64,000 bases of DNA from Chitinophagales bacterium. Lineage in GTDB: Bacteria > Bacteroidota > Bacteroidia > Chitinophagales > UBA8649. A program made the translations under genes and the position numbers. This document shows, piece after piece, positions 62,549 through 64,000 of this stretch (positions within the stretch are counted from its first letter, which is position 1; every line of letters begins with the position of its first letter). The stretch covers positions 248,001-312,000 of the forward strand of contig JACJYT010000002.1 in the NCBI GenBank assembly GCA_020635975.1, read 5' to 3'. A model generated the notes under the pieces. That model was not told the DNA's origin. It did not search any database and saw only the letters and a program-made list of their open reading frames with translations.

Positions 62549-62890
62549 ATGGGATACAGTACAAAAAAAATCGCAGATATTTCTCTGAAAGATGGGAAAG
62601 AAAAGATCGTCATTAAAGGCGGTATTCTGCAAAGCGCAGCTTTGGCTGTGAGAGCAATTAATCACCCTTTAAGAAAAAAGATCATTGATCTTTTAGAAGA
62701 AAACGGTGAAATGGTAGTAACAGACATTTATGTTAAGCTTAGAACTGAACAATCTGTTGCTTCACAACATTTGGCAATCTTAAGGAATGCCGGTTATGTT
62801 AACACTAGAAGAAATGGCAAGTTTATTCACTATAATTTGAATAAGGATCGTTTCAAACATTCTGCCGAGTTAATCGACAGATTAGCATAA
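62549..62890 (+). CDS. ArsR-type winged-helix regulator
   Basis: 113 residues from ATG 62549 (MGYSTKKIADISL). AVRAINHPLRKKIIDLLEENGEMVVTDIY, EQSVASQHLAILRNAGYVNTRRNGKFIHYNLN is the ArsR winged helix; the usual metal-binding Cys pairs are absent, so it is probably not a metal sensor. The target is unknown. It lies 32 nt after tsaB and is followed by a terminator. Confidence 0.88.
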   Translation: MGYSTKKIADISLKDGKEKIVIKGGILQSAALAVRAINHPLRKKIIDLLEENGEMVVTDIYVKLRTEQSVASQHLAILRNAGYVNTRRNGKFIHYNLNKDRFKHSAELIDRLA

Positions 62891-62927
62891 AAAAAGAGCC
62901 CCTCGAATTCGAGGAGCTCTTTTTTTA
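62888..62927 (+). terminator. Rho-independent terminator after the ArsR-type gene
   Basis: Stem of about 15 bp around GAGCCCCTCG / CGAGGAGCTC with one C-A mismatch, a 4-nt loop and flanking A and T tracts. Confidence 0.85.
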
Positions 62928-62957
62928 CTTATAATTTAAAGGATAAAGCTTTTATGT

Positions 62958-63188
62958 TTATATATGTGTAGGCATAAAGGAAAATACGGTAGCAAAACTT
63001 AAACAGGTAATACCCAAGGAAAATAAGGTTAGACTTATTTTGAATTGTATAGGTTTCAAGAAAGTTTTATTGGGCATTTTTAAATCGAAGTAGTATTTTT
63101 TTGCAGATTCTTTATTCTTGAAGAGGGCCTCACCAAAGTAAATGTCTTCTTCATTAGTTTTAAACCAAGCTTTTATCTGTTTTCTCAT
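62958..63188 (-). CDS. Small hypothetical protein with one membrane helix
   Basis: 76 residues. A charged N-terminal half (WFKTNEEDIYFGEALFKNKE) is followed by one hydrophobic helix (about 48-70). No family recognised. It stands alone on the minus strand after a terminator; no clear promoter seen. It may be a real small membrane protein or a chance frame. Confidence 0.45.
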   Translation of the reverse strand: MRKQIKAWFKTNEEDIYFGEALFKNKESAKKYYFDLKMPNKTFLKPIQFKISLTLFSLGITCLSFATVFSFMPTHI

Positions 63189-63321
63189 ACTTTTATCTTT
63201 ATTGGAGTGATAGTTTTTATTGGTCTATGGTTCGTTTTTTTACGCTAAATTCTTCTTCTATGTTTCAAATAGGCATAAGATATATGTGACTTATAACACG
63301 GTATATATTTTTGGTAAAATC

Positions 63322-63329
63322 TAACTTTG
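63322..63329 (+). promoter_or_regulatory. -7 promoter box (TAACTTTG) four nt before the Kelch-like ATG
   Basis: Exact TAnnTTTG, followed by ATTT and the ATG at 63334, predicting a leaderless mRNA. No TTG at the usual -33 spacing. Confidence 0.5.
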
Positions 63330-63333
63330 ATTT

Positions 63334-64000
63334 ATGAAGAGAATAAATATTTTGATACTGTTTTGCATTAGCATATTTGCTTTGCCAGCCCAATTTGGAG
63401 AATATACTCTTAAAGTAGAGGAGTTAAGTCTTAATAACCTACCCGCTTTACAATCTTTTGCTATAGGAAGTAAGGATGGCAAATACTTATTTATAGGAGG
63501 AAGAAAGGATGGTTTACATCAAAGACAACCTTTTGCATCGTTTCTAGCTGCAGATAATAATCTTACTATTTATGTGGTAGATGTGGAGACGGATGAAAGT
63601 TGGAGCGCAAGTTTAAGTACTTTGTCTACTTCTTTGCAAGAACAATTGCAAAGTACCAATATGGAACATTATCAGGATGGCGATGTCCTTTATTTAATTG
63701 GAGGATATGGTTATTCGAGTACCTTAGGGGATCATACAACCTATGCTTCTCTGGTGGCAGTAGATGTACCTGCTTGTATAAATGCCATAGTTAGCGGACA
63801 AAACATTGCACCTTTCTTTAAACAGTTAAGCGACAATAGACTGCAAGTAACTGGCGGGTATTTATCGAAAATGGGCAATAGGTTTTATTTAGTTGGCGGA
63901 CAAAAGTTTATTGGAAGATACAATCCAATGGGTCCTACCCATGGTCCAGGATTTATTCAAGAGTATACCAATGCTATAAAGAGTTTTGAAATTATCAATG
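63334..64000 (+). CDS. Kelch-like beta-propeller secreted protein (3' end outside window)
   Basis: 222 codons are visible. Signal peptide MKRINILILFCISIFALPAQ. Three blades with Gly-Gly turns can be seen: YLFIGGRKDG, LYLIGGYGYSS and YLVGGQKFIG, the Kelch repeat pattern. Probably exported; whether it ends in a type IX secretion signal cannot be seen because the gene leaves the window. Confidence 0.7.
   Translation, partial: MKRINILILFCISIFALPAQFGEYTLKVEELSLNNLPALQSFAIGSKDGKYLFIGGRKDGLHQRQPFASFLAADNNLTIYVVDVETDESWSASLSTLSTSLQEQLQSTNMEHYQDGDVLYLIGGYGYSSTLGDHTTYASLVAVDVPACINAIVSGQNIAPFFKQLSDNRLQVTGGYLSKMGNRFYLVGGQKFIGRYNPMGPTHGPGFIQEYTNAIKSFEIIN

Overview
The window is chromosomal DNA from a low-GC member of the Bacteroidota, most likely Flavobacteriales. 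The evidence is a PorT homologue of the type IX secretion system next to ubiE, a CarboxypepD_reg-type TonB-dependent receptor, a Bacteroidota-type ParC, bacillithiol synthase BshA, the coaX / outer-membrane protein / TPR / lptC cluster, and promoters of the Bacteroidota form TTG-N17..24-TAnnTTTG with almost no Shine-Dalgarno sequences. I see no rRNA, tRNA, CRISPR array, transposase, integrase or phage gene. Coding density is high; the only gene-free stretch over 300 bp is 40811-41111, which carries the promoter and a candidate operator of a padR gene.

Layout. 1-9704: housekeeping genes (SRPBCC lipoprotein cut by the window edge, alpha/beta hydrolase, parC, bcp, Nif3-like protein with a zinc-ribbon coiled-coil protein, DUF4126, proS). 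9802-15258: envelope run with a Tyr/Asn-rich secreted repeat protein, a FadL-like barrel, a TPR protein and murB. 15320-18153 (minus): nucleotide-sugar operon rmlA, SDR epimerase, galE. 18272-20291: overlapping ubiE, porT and a phosphopantetheinyl transferase. 20406-22175: an MbnP/MbnH-like pair (candidate copper protein plus diheme enzyme). 22177-24176: divergent metF and a homocysteine methyltransferase-domain protein. 24182-27963 (minus): response regulator, histidine kinase and a secreted protein with a possible caspase-fold Cys/His pair. 28142-32440: divergently placed beta-helix lipoprotein and TonB-dependent receptor. 32476-40810: ferritin, small membrane proteins, TSUP permease, then oxidoreductase, CapA-SPOR fusion, coaX, outer-membrane protein, TPR protein, lptC. 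41112-43065: padR and a PspC-domain protein. 43129-49566: arginine deiminase family, TPR protein, tonB, vanZ, nadD, bshA. 49568-53192 (minus): surface-glycan operon (O-antigen ligase-like, two glycosyltransferases, tsaC). 53243-54126: ECF sigma factor and small anti-sigma factor. 54130-64000: cytochrome c'-like lipoprotein with DUF4920, YceI, aldose epimerase, DUF885, voltage-sensor-like protein, rpmH-rnpA, M28 peptidase, tsaB, ArsR-type regulator, and a truncated Kelch-like protein.

The points most worth following are the MbnP/MbnH pair with a single tryptophan in MbnP; the two-component operon carrying a secreted candidate cysteine protease, facing a lipoprotein/TonB-receptor unit across an intergenic region with direct repeats; several TAnnTTTG boxes only 2-4 nt from start codons, predicting leaderless mRNAs; and a 9-bp inverted repeat over the padR promoter. 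All calls come from reading sequence and translations by eye; no database search was run.
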